Notes: a model not told the origin generated them from the letters alone. 64,000 bases of DNA from JAWPMT01 sp965242775 (GCA_965242775.1 CBDETI010000034.1:248001-312000); one strand, 5' to 3'. Shown: positions 37,314 through 46,592, numbered from the stretch's first letter. Translations and numbers: made by a program.

Positions 37314-37984
37314 ATGAATTCTAAAAATTGGGTCACTCTCCTATTTCATATCATAATTTGCGCGCTCGGGTTGACCACTTGTGGTGAGCGTACCCCAAGC
37401 GACCGGCAGCTTTCGCTTGATCCAAAATACCTGGACGTGGAAGACATTAGATCGTTTGCCAATTGCATTGGTCCCAATGGTAATTATACAACCGAAGTGA
37501 TATCAAAGAAGGACGGGAATCTCCAATTCACACAAGTCTTTGATTACCGCGACGCGCCGTTCAAGGCAAGTATTGACGCTACCAACCGGGGTTATGTGAT
37601 AGATGAAAACCAGCAGGTGATAGATACCCTATCAAATGCCGCCATAGAAATGATCAGGAGCCACGATTTTCACAGGCTGCATACCAGCCCCGAGTCCTTT
37701 TTCAGTCAGATCAAATTTGCATCTGAATCCAACAACCAAATACAACTATTTTCGGCAAATTGACAGGCTCGCAAATCCTGTAAAAATCTACTATGACCCA
37801 ACCACAAGACGCATCATAAGCATAGCATTTCCAAATATGATGGACACCACTGAGGTAATTGAAGTAGTATATCGGAAATGGACCCCAAAGCGAATATGGA
37901 GACCTGGTCAGTGAACTGGACGTAATACAAGCAAAGCAGGACACGTTCAGGTTTGTTTTTGAAACGGTGGAGATCAACAAATGA
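37314..37984 (+). pseudogene. Putative lipoprotein gene broken by two frameshifts
   Basis: The first frame (to 37763) gives a signal-like start (LLFHIIICALGLTTCGE) and about 125 further residues. Downstream it continues in a second frame from a T4 run (37749-37752) as RQIDRLANPVKIYYDPTTRR and EVIEVVYRKW, and in a third frame after 37882-37889 as SEYGDLVSELDVIQAKQDT and FRFVFETVEINK. One base too many at each site would explain the breaks. A restored protein would have about 222 residues and an unknown, probably beta-rich fold. It follows the permease on the same strand. Confidence 0.6.
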
Positions 37985-38012
37985 ATCGTGCAGGCCACGA
38001 ACGCACCCAATA

Positions 38013-38404
38013 CTAGCAGAAGCTAAATAATCTTTTTTCAACACCAAGTACTTTGAATTCGCCTTGGCTTTTTTGACGGACATCAAAACCTTCATCCATT
38101 AGTCGCTCGGCGGCACAATTCGGCAAAGGGAGAATTGATCAGCAGGTGATTGCTGCGAATGACCCGCCAAAAGGGTAGGCCCGGATTGGTATCCAAGGCA
38201 GTGGTCGCTATTGCCTGTGCGCATGGGGCACGCGACATTGGTCAGGTGATCCGAGGCCAATTTTTGACACACCGCATCGATGGTGGCCACGTAGCCAGTA
38301 GGTATCAACCACAAAAGCTCCATGACCACATCCTGATCCGGGTGGAGCATCGTACCTGTCCCGTAAAACTTCTCCATTTTCTGAGGTATAGGCACAATGT
38401 TCAT
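38013..38404 (-). pseudogene. MGMT-like protein (Ada/ATL fold, active-site Cys absent), broken by frameshifts
   Basis: The frame from 38404 gives KMEKFYGTGTMLHPDQDVV and LLWLIPTGYVATIDAVCQKL, the opening of a DNA-binding MGMT-fold protein, then CPMRTGN. Near 38203-38216 the frame changes; the correct continuation is IATTALDTNPGLPFWRVIRS and NHLLINSPFAELC. A second change near 38098-38115 leads to LMDEGFDVRQKSQGEFKVLG and the stop. Alkyltransferases have PCHRV at this point; here it is PFWRV, so the acceptor Cys is missing, as in alkyltransferase-like proteins, which have Trp. The start overlaps the stop of the restored SnoaL-like gene (ATGA), so these formed an operon. Confidence 0.65.
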
Positions 38405-38794
38405 TCCGCACCTAATTGGAGGTTAAACAAATTGCTGTCATAAAAACTTTTGATTTTCAACAATTCGATCCAATTGTAAGGTGATCGAATCAAGCCCTCT
38501 GATGAGAATCTCCCGGCCTGTGGGAGGGGATTCCAGAAATTCGCCAGTATTCGTCCCGGTCATTTGCCATTCCAGAAAGTACCGATTTGTAGCCGGGCAA
38601 TCCAGTGACAGTATTTTAAATGTAACGTCCGGAAAACCCTTGTGTATGGACGATATTGAATCGGTTAGGTGTCTAAGGGCACTTCCTTCTTGCATAGCAT
38701 CCCAATACTGTGATTGTTCTGTCAACAGGCTCTTTAAAGCCAAGGTGTCTCCATGGTTCCATACGGACACATACGCTTTTACCTTTTCCTTCAT
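38401..38794 (-). pseudogene. SnoaL/NTF2-like (ester cyclase) protein with a C-terminal frameshift
   Basis: The frame gives KVKAYVSVWNHGDTLAL and a compact alpha+beta sequence typical of SnoaL-like NTF2 proteins (FPDVTFKILSLDCPATN, FLEWQMTGTNTGEFL, PPTGREILIRGLD). As read it stops at 38438, shorter than usual. Removing one A from the A4 run (complement of 38448-38451) extends it by SFYDSNLFNLQLGAE to a stop at 38401-38403 that overlaps the next gene's start. It begins nine bases after the sigma gene's stop. The substrate is unknown. Confidence 0.65.
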
Positions 38795-38803
38795 AATTAT
38801 TAA

Positions 38804-39626
38804 TTAAAAAGCAGTCGCATTAATGGTTTTTCTTACCTGACCCAGCACCTCTTTCGGAGCCTTCAGCACCGGAACAGACCTAAAAACACTTAGGGTCTGA
38901 TCCAAACCTTCAATCTTATTTACAAGGTCGATACTCCGTGCCGTGTGATTAGCGAATCGTAAAAACTGAGGGTCTATCATTTCCTGATCGATGAGAAAAT
39001 CAACTTTCTTTGTACATCGGCAGGGATTCCCTGCATCGACGATTCCACATTTCGCTGCCAGGAAGTTCTTTATTCGTCCTCTCGCCCGTGACAGCTGCTT
39101 TCTAAAGCTGGCAGGCCTGATTTCCAGGATCTCAGCTGCTTCCACACTATTGAAACCTAGTATATCTCCAAGTATGTATATCAGTCGGTTGGCGGGCGTG
39201 AGGCAGTGGAGCAAGCCATGAGTGCAACTCACTTTCACCTCCTCTTCCAATAAGTTGATTTCGCCCTTGTTCTTAGTGTATGCGACTGTAGTTCGACTGC
39301 CCCGAATCAATTTGTTGTGCGTACTCATCGAATGAAACCCTGCGTGCCTGATATTGCTTTTTAGACTTCTCGGTGATCAAATAGTTCGTCGCTATTCTAA
39401 ACACCCAAGTTTGAAATGAACTTCTTCCCTGAAATGAACTCAGATGCGTTATCATCTTGATTAGTATCTCCTGCGTGGCGTCCTGGGCGTCTTCGGGAAA
39501 GAGCAACATCCTTAACGATAGGTTGTAAATGAGGTCCTTACTCTCTTCAACCAGACTCTCCAGCGCTCTTTTCTCCCCTTGAAGTGCTCGATCCACAATA
39601 TTTTGTATATCCCCGTTTAAAGCCAT
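38804..39626 (-). pseudogene. ECF sigma factor with C-terminal extension, split by a frameshift
   Basis: From the ATG at 39626 the first frame encodes region 2 (NLSLRMLLFPEDAQDATQEI, SFQTWVFRIATNYLI) and ends at 39273. The second frame, open from 39328, carries region 4 (LTPANRLIYILGDILGFNSV, ASFRKQLSRARGRIKNF) and a Cys-containing extension (CGIVDAGNPCRCTKK). A single-base change between 39273 and 39328 would join them into a protein of about 273 residues. It heads the unit sigma / SnoaL-like / MGMT-like. As written, region 2 and region 4 are uncoupled. Confidence 0.75.
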
Positions 39627-39961
39627 TTTTTCATTGTGCCTACCAATTAGACTAATCCGCAAAGTCAAGTGTGACCCAACGCCAGAAAAATAGCGATAAA
39701 AGCAGTGATAATTTTCTCGCTTTACTACACGGGAATAGTAAAATGTTAACTATACCCGAAGGACTAACTTTAACCCTTAAAGGAGGCCAGCCGCCGGAAC
39801 GGCATAACGGATTTAGAGGAGGGAATTGTTTGAAGATATTTTTAAAATACCATGAGATTCATTTCAATAATAATCACCGCCAAATCGTGGCTGACCGCAG
39901 AAGAAATGGCATAGTACCACCAGTAACCCATTATATTTTTTAAAAGACAAGTACACCACCT

Positions 39962-40372
39962 ATGCAAGGAGAGACAGACCTAGCCAGGTTATTGCGAAAC
40001 ATCTCACCCAGACTTAACGAGGGCGAATATGTGTTTGCTACCGTGAGCAATCCGGAAAAAATTGAGAGAGGCTCAGCTATTTTGGAATTTCGAGAAGACG
40101 AAGGCACTACCGTGATCATTGAAAAGGCAAAGGCAGACCAATTACAGCTCAGATACACGTTCGAAGCAGCCTGGATCACATTAGTTGTGCACTCTTCTTT
40201 AGATGCGGTCGGACTAACCGCTGCGTTCTCCAAGGCACTTGCCGATGAGAACATAAGCTGCAACGTGGTTGCTGGCTACTACCACGATCATATTTTTGTC
40301 AATAAGAATGAGAAAGAAAAGGCTTTGGCTGTATTGAAGGCTATGTCTAAAAATGCAGTTAATGGGGAGTAG
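39962..40372 (+). CDS. ACT-domain protein (COG3602-like)
   Basis: This 136-residue protein opens with GETDLARLLRNISPRLNEGE and YVFATVSNPEKI, the typical start of the small two-ACT-domain family. The second half, AAWITLVVHSSLDAVGLTAA and FSKALADENISCNVVAGY, is a clear ACT fold ending in the YHDHIFV strand. ACT domains bind small ligands such as amino acids. The product of this stand-alone family has no assigned role. It is divergent from the sigma factor, and its reading frame is intact although its neighbours are broken. Confidence 0.85.
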   Translation: MQGETDLARLLRNISPRLNEGEYVFATVSNPEKIERGSAILEFREDEGTTVIIEKAKADQLQLRYTFEAAWITLVVHSSLDAVGLTAAFSKALADENISCNVVAGYYHDHIFVNKNEKEKALAVLKAMSKNAVNGE

Positions 40373-40537
40373 ACATAATCAGGTCATTTGCCTCATGAAA
40401 TCGAGGGTGTCATTACAAGTAAAGGAATTTTGACGGAGGCATGGAGGATTTCAGCCTCGAATATGTCCCCAAAAAAATTAGGAAAATAAATGATTTGCAG
40501 ATACAAAAGGGGTTGTTTTGGAAAAAGTCCCACCCTT

Positions 40538-41167
40538 ATGAAAAAACTTCAGGGAGTGATCTTTGTATTGATCTCGTTATCAATACCCTTGGTTCAGGCT
40601 TGTAATGGTGACGATCCCGAGGAACTCCAATCGCCTTCTTTGAAGCCATCAATTAGCTTCTCACTTTCGAGTAGCCAAGAGAGCTTCCAATCGGGGGATA
40701 TACCATTTCGAGGTATACTGGCCTTTCCCCTATACGAAGATGAGAATCAGAAAATAGTCAATTATGCAAAATCTCACAGTTTTCGCTTTCTTAATCAAAC
40801 AGTAATCGGGCTGGGGGTTCACCTGAATCACATCGCTGACATCAGCAACGGGATCCCCGATTTAGATTCTCTATTCCTGGCCGAGGCAAAACGCAACAGC
40901 GTTCAATTCTTAATAGATCAGACTGACTTTTCCGGGTTTGGTGTCACTGTAAACCTGGAGTTGGCAGATAATACATTGTGGTATTCATATAAATACTATA
41001 CCGAAGATCTGGGAATTGAAAATGTGGATCAAAGCAATTCGAACTTTGACATTTACGAAGTGATCGAACTAGACACAGCAACGTTCATTAAGGCCAGACT
41101 CGATTGTAACCTGTATAATCAATCCGGCGACTTCCTACGCCTGGAATCAGGGGGAGTTGGTGTTTAG
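40538..41167 (+). CDS. Putative lipoprotein, unknown family
   Basis: The ATG at 40538 gives 209 residues with a lipoprotein signal (ISLSIPLVQACNGDD). A 16-residue longer frame upstream lacks support. The mature part is mostly beta (ISFSLSSSQESFQSGDI, VTVNLELADNTLWYSYKY) with an acidic linker. No family is recognised. It lies between the ACT-domain gene and a cyclotransferase-like gene on the same strand. Confidence 0.6.
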   Translation: MKKLQGVIFVLISLSIPLVQACNGDDPEELQSPSLKPSISFSLSSSQESFQSGDIPFRGILAFPLYEDENQKIVNYAKSHSFRFLNQTVIGLGVHLNHIADISNGIPDLDSLFLAEAKRNSVQFLIDQTDFSGFGVTVNLELADNTLWYSYKYYTEDLGIENVDQSNSNFDIYEVIELDTATFIKARLDCNLYNQSGDFLRLESGGVGV

Positions 41168-41296
41168 ACTGGACTGATTGGACAGGTCAATTACCCATCC
41201 GCTGGCGCACCCCATTTGAAACTTACTTTCAAAACCACTAGATTGTTGATAAGAAGGGGTTCTCCCATTCAACATTTCGCCTTTAAAATTTCAGAT

Positions 41297-41722
41297 ATGG
41301 AAGTTTTCTTTTACGGCTTGTTTATGGATCCTAACATTTTGATTACGAATGGTGTGGCCCCAACCAACCCCCGCAGTGCCTATCTACCGGATTATGCCCT
41401 AAGGATTGGCAACAGGGCTTCGCTGATTTCCTGCCCTGGAGAGAGGTCCTATGGCATTGTCATGACGGTTAGCAAACCAGCTATTCAAAAGCTATATGCT
41501 GAGGCTAGTGTAGCCGATTATCGTCCCGAAGAGGTTAAAGTCGTTACCGACGAGGGTGACACGATCGAAGCAATCTGCTATAACCTGCCAACAGAATTAT
41601 TGACTGGAACCAATGAATCTTATGGTCAGGCACTCTACAAATTGTCCAGGAAGTTAGGGTTCCCAAAAAGTTATTTAGACAAAATCGAAAAGATGGCCGA
41701 TGGAACTGGTAGCAAGAAATAG
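41297..41722 (+). CDS. Gamma-glutamylcyclotransferase-like protein
   Basis: The ATG at 41297 gives 141 residues opening with EVFFYGLFMDPNIL, the GGCT 'YG..l' phosphate/glutamyl loop, then YLPDYALRIGNRASLI and RSYGIVMTVSKPAIQKLY. The fold and length match GGCT/AIG2-like proteins, which cleave or release gamma-glutamyl groups as 5-oxoproline. The catalytic Glu is not placed with certainty. A longer frame from a TTG at 41216 is unlikely. Confidence 0.75.
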   Translation: MEVFFYGLFMDPNILITNGVAPTNPRSAYLPDYALRIGNRASLISCPGERSYGIVMTVSKPAIQKLYAEASVADYRPEEVKVVTDEGDTIEAICYNLPTELLTGTNESYGQALYKLSRKLGFPKSYLDKIEKMADGTGSKK

Positions 41723-41770
41723 CGAGGAAAAATTGATTCCTTTGCTTGAAAGGCGAAACAAAATTGAACC

Positions 41771-42217
41771 ATGGGGATTGTAGAAGCCAAGTTAAAGTCA
41801 CTGGGCTTTACGTTGGAACCAGCAAAATCACCAGTGGCTAACTATCTGGGTTCAAAGCGTGTTGGAAATCTGTTGTTTGTGTCCCGGCAGGAAAAGCGAG
41901 CTCACAGGTCAGGTGGGTGAAGCTGTCACCGAGAAACAGGCCAAAGAGGCCGCCAGGGATACGGTATTGTTAATTCTAGCCATTGTCAAAGATGACTTGG
42001 GCGATCTTGATAAGATCAAAGGGGTTGTTAAACTTCAGGGATTCATTAATTCCGCCAGGATGTTCGATCAATTACCTCAAGTACTTGATGGCGCTTCGGA
42101 CCTACTCATCGACCTTTTTGGAGCGGAGGGGCGACATGCCGTACGGCAACTGGCGCCGCGCAGCTTCCTTATAATGCTACGATCCAAATTGATATGATCC
42201 TGGAGATGAAAGATTAA
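41771..42217 (+). pseudogene. RidA (YjgF) family protein broken by several indels
   Basis: The first frame gives EAKLKSLGFTLEPAKSPVAN and GNLLFVS, the start of a Rid protein. Near 41888-41896 the frame changes to SELTGQVGEAVTEKQAKEAA, then DLDKIKGVVKLQGFINSA and QLPQVLDGASDLLIDLFG, all well-conserved Rid positions. The end, GRHA..., is again out of frame: around 42136-42145 and 42155-42175 small indels are needed to reach YNATIQIDMILEMKD and the stop at 42217. Rid proteins hydrolyse reactive enamines and imines. The catalytic Arg region is within the broken part, so the product would be inactive as written. Confidence 0.75.
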
Positions 42218-42255
42218 TCGGACTTGCTATTGTAGCATTGGGGAGGATTGAAAGA

Positions 42256-43153
42256 TCAGGTGGCAGGAAAATTCAAATACCATTCAAAGCTCTTCTGGAT
42301 GATCTCGTACTTTTTTGTCCTCAAAAACTCAAGGTAGGCCTGTGCAATGGGGTGAGAGTTTCTTACTTTTTAACCATATCAGGCGCCAATTGGTGACGAT
42401 AGGCAAGCCTCGTGCCGGGATGATATGCAATTCCTTGTTGGACAACTCATTTTTAATCCCGATAAGCGGCAAAATTGAGTATCCCAATCCCGCGATGACA
42501 GCCTGCTTGACAGCCTCGTTGGAAGTTAGCATCAACCCTTTCCTCTCTCCCGCTATTCCATAATATTCGTCCATTGCCTTACGCGTCGCCGACCCCTCTT
42601 CCCGATAAATGAGTGGTTTGTTCTCATCAAACGCACTGGTATTTCCCACCAGATAGAGCTTATTCTCAAGGAGCAGCTCTTCCTGTACTTCGAGATGGTC
42701 AGGAAGCACAGAAACCAATGCCAGTTCCACCTCGTGGTTTTGCAGATGTTTCATCACACTGGTTTTGTTGGACACATCCAATCGTAGATCTATGCCGGGT
42801 ACTTGGCCATAAAATCTCCAAGCATGGACGGGATCACATACTTTCCCGTGGAGGCAGAGGAGATTCTCAGCTTGCCAGCGATCAATCCACTGTACTCCTT
42901 GGTCTTGTATTTGATCGCATCCGCTTCAGTGAGCACATTTTCTGCTAGCTCGGCAATGCTATGACCAAAGTCAGTGATAAGTAGCTTCCTGCCTACCACA
43001 TCAGTCAATGGCAAATCAAAATGCGATTGAAAATTCTTCAATTGAATGGATAATGCCGGTTGAGTCATATGCATTTCCTCCGCAGCCCGTTGTAATACTA
43101 CGCTGCCGCACTACTTCTAAAAAAATCTGAAGCTGATGAAGTGTATAATTCAT
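42256..43153 (-). pseudogene. LysR family regulator broken by three single-base indels
   Basis: From the ATG at 43153 the frame begins MNYTLHQLQIFLEVVRQRS. At 43086-43092 one extra base breaks it; the next frame gives MTQPALSIQLKNFQSHFDLP (helix-turn-helix). Near 42795-42799 one missing base would join it to DVSNKTSVMKHLQNHEVELA, the effector domain. At 42349-42352 one extra base hides the normal end (IAQAYLEFLRTKKYEIIQK). Restored, it is about 300 residues, normal for the family. It is divergent from the bicarbonate transporter cluster, the usual place for its regulator. CbbR/CmpR-type control is an inference from position. Confidence 0.8.
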
Positions 43154-43369
43154 TTTATAATATATATGAAATTAATAAGTATACATAGACGTAGTACTAT
43201 ACCAATTAATGAGTATTCGACATAAAAAATGTAATGAAACGTTAAAAAACGTGTTACAGGTAATTATTAACATAAATAAATATATATATCAAAGCTATAA
43301 AATATAAATAAAATATTATAAACTATGAGCCCATATTTGCCGTGAGAATTGGAAAAAACTGTAAGCGCT
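43154..43369. promoter_or_regulatory. AT-rich divergent control region
   Basis: About 215 bases between the lysR start and the small membrane gene, clearly richer in A and T than the flanks (for example ATAAATAAATATATATATC at about 43270). Several imperfect dyads such as AATTAATAAG and GTAATTATTAAC are visible. LysR proteins normally bind here, but I cannot single out the T-N11-A box. Confidence 0.4.
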
Positions 43370-43669
43370 ATGAATACGACTAATGAAATTCACCCCACGA
43401 GACAGACGATAAGCTTCCAGCCACAAGCGCCGAAGTTGCGACTCCCTCCTTTACTCAGCTGGTACCAATTAAGAAGGAGAGCCTTCCCAATTCTTGGTTA
43501 CACGATACTGGCAGTATGGCTTCTCAGCAGTCTCTTCGTAGGCGGACTGTACCTCTCCTCCATCCTTCCCGCGAGTATAACCATTGGCGCCTTGCTATGG
43601 ATCAAGTCCAACGATCAAGCGCCTGAAGTGAAAAAAACAAAAACTAATACATTAAATAACAAAAGCTAA
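43370..43669 (+). CDS. Small membrane protein in the SbtA cluster
   Basis: 99 residues from the ATG at 43370; the frame extends seven residues upstream to a TTG. After a Pro/Gln-rich basic leader it has two membrane segments (ILGYTILAVWLLSSLFVGG and LYLSSILPASITIGALLWI) and a Lys-rich tail. No family is recognised. It is followed after 15 bases by another small gene and then by the transporter, all on the same strand, so a role in transporter assembly or regulation is possible. Confidence 0.6.
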   Translation: MNTTNEIHPTRQTISFQPQAPKLRLPPLLSWYQLRRRAFPILGYTILAVWLLSSLFVGGLYLSSILPASITIGALLWIKSNDQAPEVKKTKTNTLNNKS

Positions 43670-43684
43670 AAACGTAAAATAATC

Positions 43685-43975
43685 ATGGTAGTAGACGCAC
43701 CAATTAAACAAGTGAAGTGGGTAGAGCAACAAACCTCTCCTACGAAAGCCCAGGACATGATCCAGGCAATCATCGACGGTCAAATAAAGTTTAATCAGCG
43801 GCAGCACATAGCTGATTGGGAAAAGGACCATTCGATCAGCCGCCAGCACCTGGAATCAAGCATTGCTGAGCTTTTACAACAGAAAAAGGAACTAGTAGAA
43901 ATCATAGCTGAAGCACAAGCCGAAGGTCTCGACGTTCAGATCAAAGGTTCGTTGGAAGTGAGCATTGCAATATGA
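43685..43975 (+). CDS. Small helical cytoplasmic protein in the SbtA cluster
   Basis: This 96-residue protein has no signal or membrane segment. It is mostly helical (ISRQHLESSIAELLQQKKEL, VEIIAEAQAEGL) and ends in a short strand. I cannot match it to a known family. It does not show the features of SbtB (a PII-like protein with a T-loop) that partners SbtA in cyanobacteria. By position between a small membrane protein and the transporter it may take a comparable regulatory role, which is speculation. Confidence 0.6.
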   Translation: MVVDAPIKQVKWVEQQTSPTKAQDMIQAIIDGQIKFNQRQHIADWEKDHSISRQHLESSIAELLQQKKELVEIIAEAQAEGLDVQIKGSLEVSIAI

Positions 43976-44010
43976 TAGAAAGTTAGGTAGCACCTACTAC
44001 CTCAACTTCA

Positions 44011-44973
44011 ATGGAACTGCAGTTATTAATTGACAATCTGACGAATCCTGCGCTACTGTTTTTCTTCCTTGGATTGCTAGCAGTGCAGCTCAGGAGCGAT
44101 TTGGAAATCCCTCCTACCTCGTCAAAGTTTATTTCTCTTTATTTACTCTTCTCTATTGGTTTCAAAGGGGGTCAGGAGCTTTCACACAGCCCAATTGATA
44201 CAGAAATTTTCTGGTCACTTTTGTTTGGCGTGTTCCTTGCATTGGTCATTCCATTCTACTCGTTTTTCCTACTCAAAAGACGACTCGGAGTTTCCAGTGC
44301 AGGGGCAATCGCCGCTTCGTATGGTTCGGTGAGCGCTGTGACCTTTGTAACTGCCGTGTCTTTCCTGGAATTGCAGGAAATGGCCTTCGGAGGCCACATG
44401 GTAGCGGTTATGGCCCTGATGGAAGCACCCTCAATTATTATCGGGTTGCTGCTGATCTCGTGGTTTGATAAGGAGAAGTCCGGACAAACTAACTGTCTCA
44501 ATATATTACGGCATGCGGCCACTAACGGAAGTGTGCTGCTCATCATGGGTAGTCTGATCATTGGGTACCTCGCCAATCACGCGCAGGCCCAGGGGATCAA
44601 ACCCTTTACCACAGATATTTTCAAGGGATTCCTTGCCGTTTTCCTTTTGGATATGGGCATTACCAGTGGAAAGAAGCTCCAATCGTTTCTGAAAAACGGC
44701 TGGTTTTCTTTGCTTTTTGCCATTGTTGTGCCTCTCGTAAATGGTATAGTCGTCGCAGCTGCCAGCCAATGGATTACCAGTTCTACAGGCAATAGATTCC
44801 TATTTGCGATTTTAGCTGCTAGCGCCTCGTATATTGCGGTGCCTGCCGCAATGAAAATGGTAGCACCAAAAGCCAACCCTGGATTGTACATTCCAATGGC
44901 GCTGGCGATCACGTTTCCATTGAATATTACACTGGGTATGCCCCTCTACCTGGCCGTCATTTGGTTGACTTAG
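44011..44973 (+). CDS. SbtA-type sodium-dependent bicarbonate transporter family permease
   Basis: This 320-residue polytopic protein has about ten helices in two inverted halves, with the family's start (NLTNPALLFFFLGLLAVQLR), FSIGFKGGQELS, then GSVSAVTFVTAVSFLE, GHMVAVMALMEAPSIIIG, and in the second half MGITSGKKLQSF and IAVPAAMKMVAPKANPGLY. These match the DUF897/SbtA family that imports bicarbonate with sodium. Heterotrophic Bacteroidota use such transporters to feed carboxylases. The gene is the third of a unit and is divergent from the LysR gene. Confidence 0.9.
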   Translation: MELQLLIDNLTNPALLFFFLGLLAVQLRSDLEIPPTSSKFISLYLLFSIGFKGGQELSHSPIDTEIFWSLLFGVFLALVIPFYSFFLLKRRLGVSSAGAIAASYGSVSAVTFVTAVSFLELQEMAFGGHMVAVMALMEAPSIIIGLLLISWFDKEKSGQTNCLNILRHAATNGSVLLIMGSLIIGYLANHAQAQGIKPFTTDIFKGFLAVFLLDMGITSGKKLQSFLKNGWFSLLFAIVVPLVNGIVVAAASQWITSSTGNRFLFAILAASASYIAVPAAMKMVAPKANPGLYIPMALAITFPLNITLGMPLYLAVIWLT

Positions 44974-44981
44974 CCTCCGGG

Positions 44982-45050
44982 TCATACAACGAAAACCAAC
45001 AAGAGCAGTATCCAAAGGACAAATAGTAGCGTTTTCGATTTATTCTTCAT
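44982..45050 (-). CDS. Possible 22-residue membrane peptide
   Basis: A short frame on the minus strand starts with ATG and reads MKNKSKTLLFVLWILLLLVF then VV and stops. The composition (basic leader then a single hydrophobic helix) is that of a genuine small membrane peptide, but chance is possible. It converges on the transporter gene, and no ribosome-binding site is evident. Confidence 0.3.
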   Translation of the reverse strand: MKNKSKTLLFVLWILLLLVFVV

Positions 45051-45218
45051 AGTACAGCCACTTGGTTACTACGAAGATGTCTCCGCGTCTTGGTGAAATG
45101 AAATCGATTTTTGCCAGTTCCCGGAGAGGTAGTTGGGCATTTCCGTAAAAATGACCGGCTAGTGTGGATTGACGATTCTCAGTTATTTTTATCGGATCGG
45201 AGAAGGAATCCAATTCAC

Positions 45219-46592
45219 ATGCCTGACAATCAACCTAAAGAAAAACCAAATTGGCTCAGTGAGCTACAACAAAAAAGCTGGGAACCGGAGATATTATTAT
45301 CCGGAATAGTCCTTTATGGAATGTTCCAAGCCCCGGGGTTATTAGACAATTTCCTCGCATTTGCCAAACTCAATATTCATGGCAATTTCAACGACCTGGA
45401 CAATCTGATTGCGCTATTGAAAATTGCATTGTACTGGCTGACACTTGGACTGATCTTACATCTGATAAGTCGAGGGATCTGGGTGGGGATGGTTGGGTTA
45501 AGCTTCACATTTCCTAATGGGATCAACAGGGACAGACTCAAGCTTAGTCCACGTTTTCGGGAGAAAATAGAACAGATCCCGCCTATCGAACAGATCATAC
45601 TCAACCTCGAAAAACTGTGTAGTTCGCTGTTTTCGGTTTCATTTCTGATGTTCATGATGGTGATCGGAGGCTACCTGTTTTTCCTTATCACACTGATCAT
45701 CCCCATCGTATCATACATCATTTACATCGGCCCACAAAACCTGACCGGCAACCGGGAACTCGCCCTGCAGATCTATGCTTATACCGTGATGGGCATCGGA
45801 TTGATCGGCCTCATAGATTTTGTAAGTCTCGGATTCCTAAAACGATTCAAGTGGGTATCCGCAATTTACTTCCCCATCCACCGGTTGATCAGCTTCTTGT
45901 CTTTGGCCCGCTTTTATAGGCCCATTTACTTTACCATCGTCTCCAATTACAACAAATGGAAAATTGGCATATTCCTTCTTCTGTTTGTGACGATCAGCAT
46001 TTTTATGCTTGGCAACACATCAAACAGCGATTCAACCCCAGGAGAAGCCTGGACGCGGCTGTCCATCTGGAGTCAGGATAAAAGTGTAGCCAGCTTCAGT
46101 GGCTACTATGATGATCAAAACGATGAATTTCACTCGGTACAAGCACACATCCAGTCCGACATTGTCTCCGAAAATACCATTAGACTTTTCAGTGTATTGA
46201 AGATTGGTATCGAGGACTCCATTAAAAAGTTCTGCTCGTACGACTCTTTGGTCCGGTTGGATACGGCACGACATTTCGTTGAATTACATTGCGCCTCCGT
46301 GTTCCATCAGGTTTGGCTTGACGATCGAAAAGTGGACAGCCTCCAATGGCGATTTCACTATAAGCAAAAAACTAATCAGCGGGGTATTTTGACGTATCTG
46401 GACGTGACGGGCCTGGCCAAGGGCTTTCATACCATCACCGTCCGCGGGCCAGAAGAAATGTACAACCGCACTTTCGCGGAGATACCGTTTTACCGCGAAA
46501 TCAGCCCGACAGGCTACCGCGCTTCTCCACCGACAAATAGCGAAGAGGAGAAACAAAGCTACCTGAAACTTAAGCCGATCCTTCCTAAGTGA
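45219..46592 (+). CDS. Uncharacterised multi-pass membrane protein with extracytoplasmic domain
   Basis: The ATG at 45219 gives 457 residues (MPDNQPKEKPNWL). About five membrane helices between residues 30 and 275 (IALLKIALYWLTLGLILHL, FLMFMMVIGGYLFFLITLII, AYTVMGIGLIGLIDFVSLGF) are followed by an approximately 170-residue beta-rich domain (VELHCASVFHQVWLDDRKVD, GFHTITVRGPEEM) outside the membrane. I do not recognise the family. A longer frame upstream to 45111 adds a region without support. Confidence 0.65.
   Translation: MPDNQPKEKPNWLSELQQKSWEPEILLSGIVLYGMFQAPGLLDNFLAFAKLNIHGNFNDLDNLIALLKIALYWLTLGLILHLISRGIWVGMVGLSFTFPNGINRDRLKLSPRFREKIEQIPPIEQIILNLEKLCSSLFSVSFLMFMMVIGGYLFFLITLIIPIVSYIIYIGPQNLTGNRELALQIYAYTVMGIGLIGLIDFVSLGFLKRFKWVSAIYFPIHRLISFLSLARFYRPIYFTIVSNYNKWKIGIFLLLFVTISIFMLGNTSNSDSTPGEAWTRLSIWSQDKSVASFSGYYDDQNDEFHSVQAHIQSDIVSENTIRLFSVLKIGIEDSIKKFCSYDSLVRLDTARHFVELHCASVFHQVWLDDRKVDSLQWRFHYKQKTNQRGILTYLDVTGLAKGFHTITVRGPEEMYNRTFAEIPFYREISPTGYRASPPTNSEEEKQSYLKLKPILPK

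Noticed and set aside
39671..39943. 90-codon plus-strand frame between the sigma factor and the ACT-domain gene
   Set aside because: Occupies the divergent promoter region; no domain, membrane or signal features.
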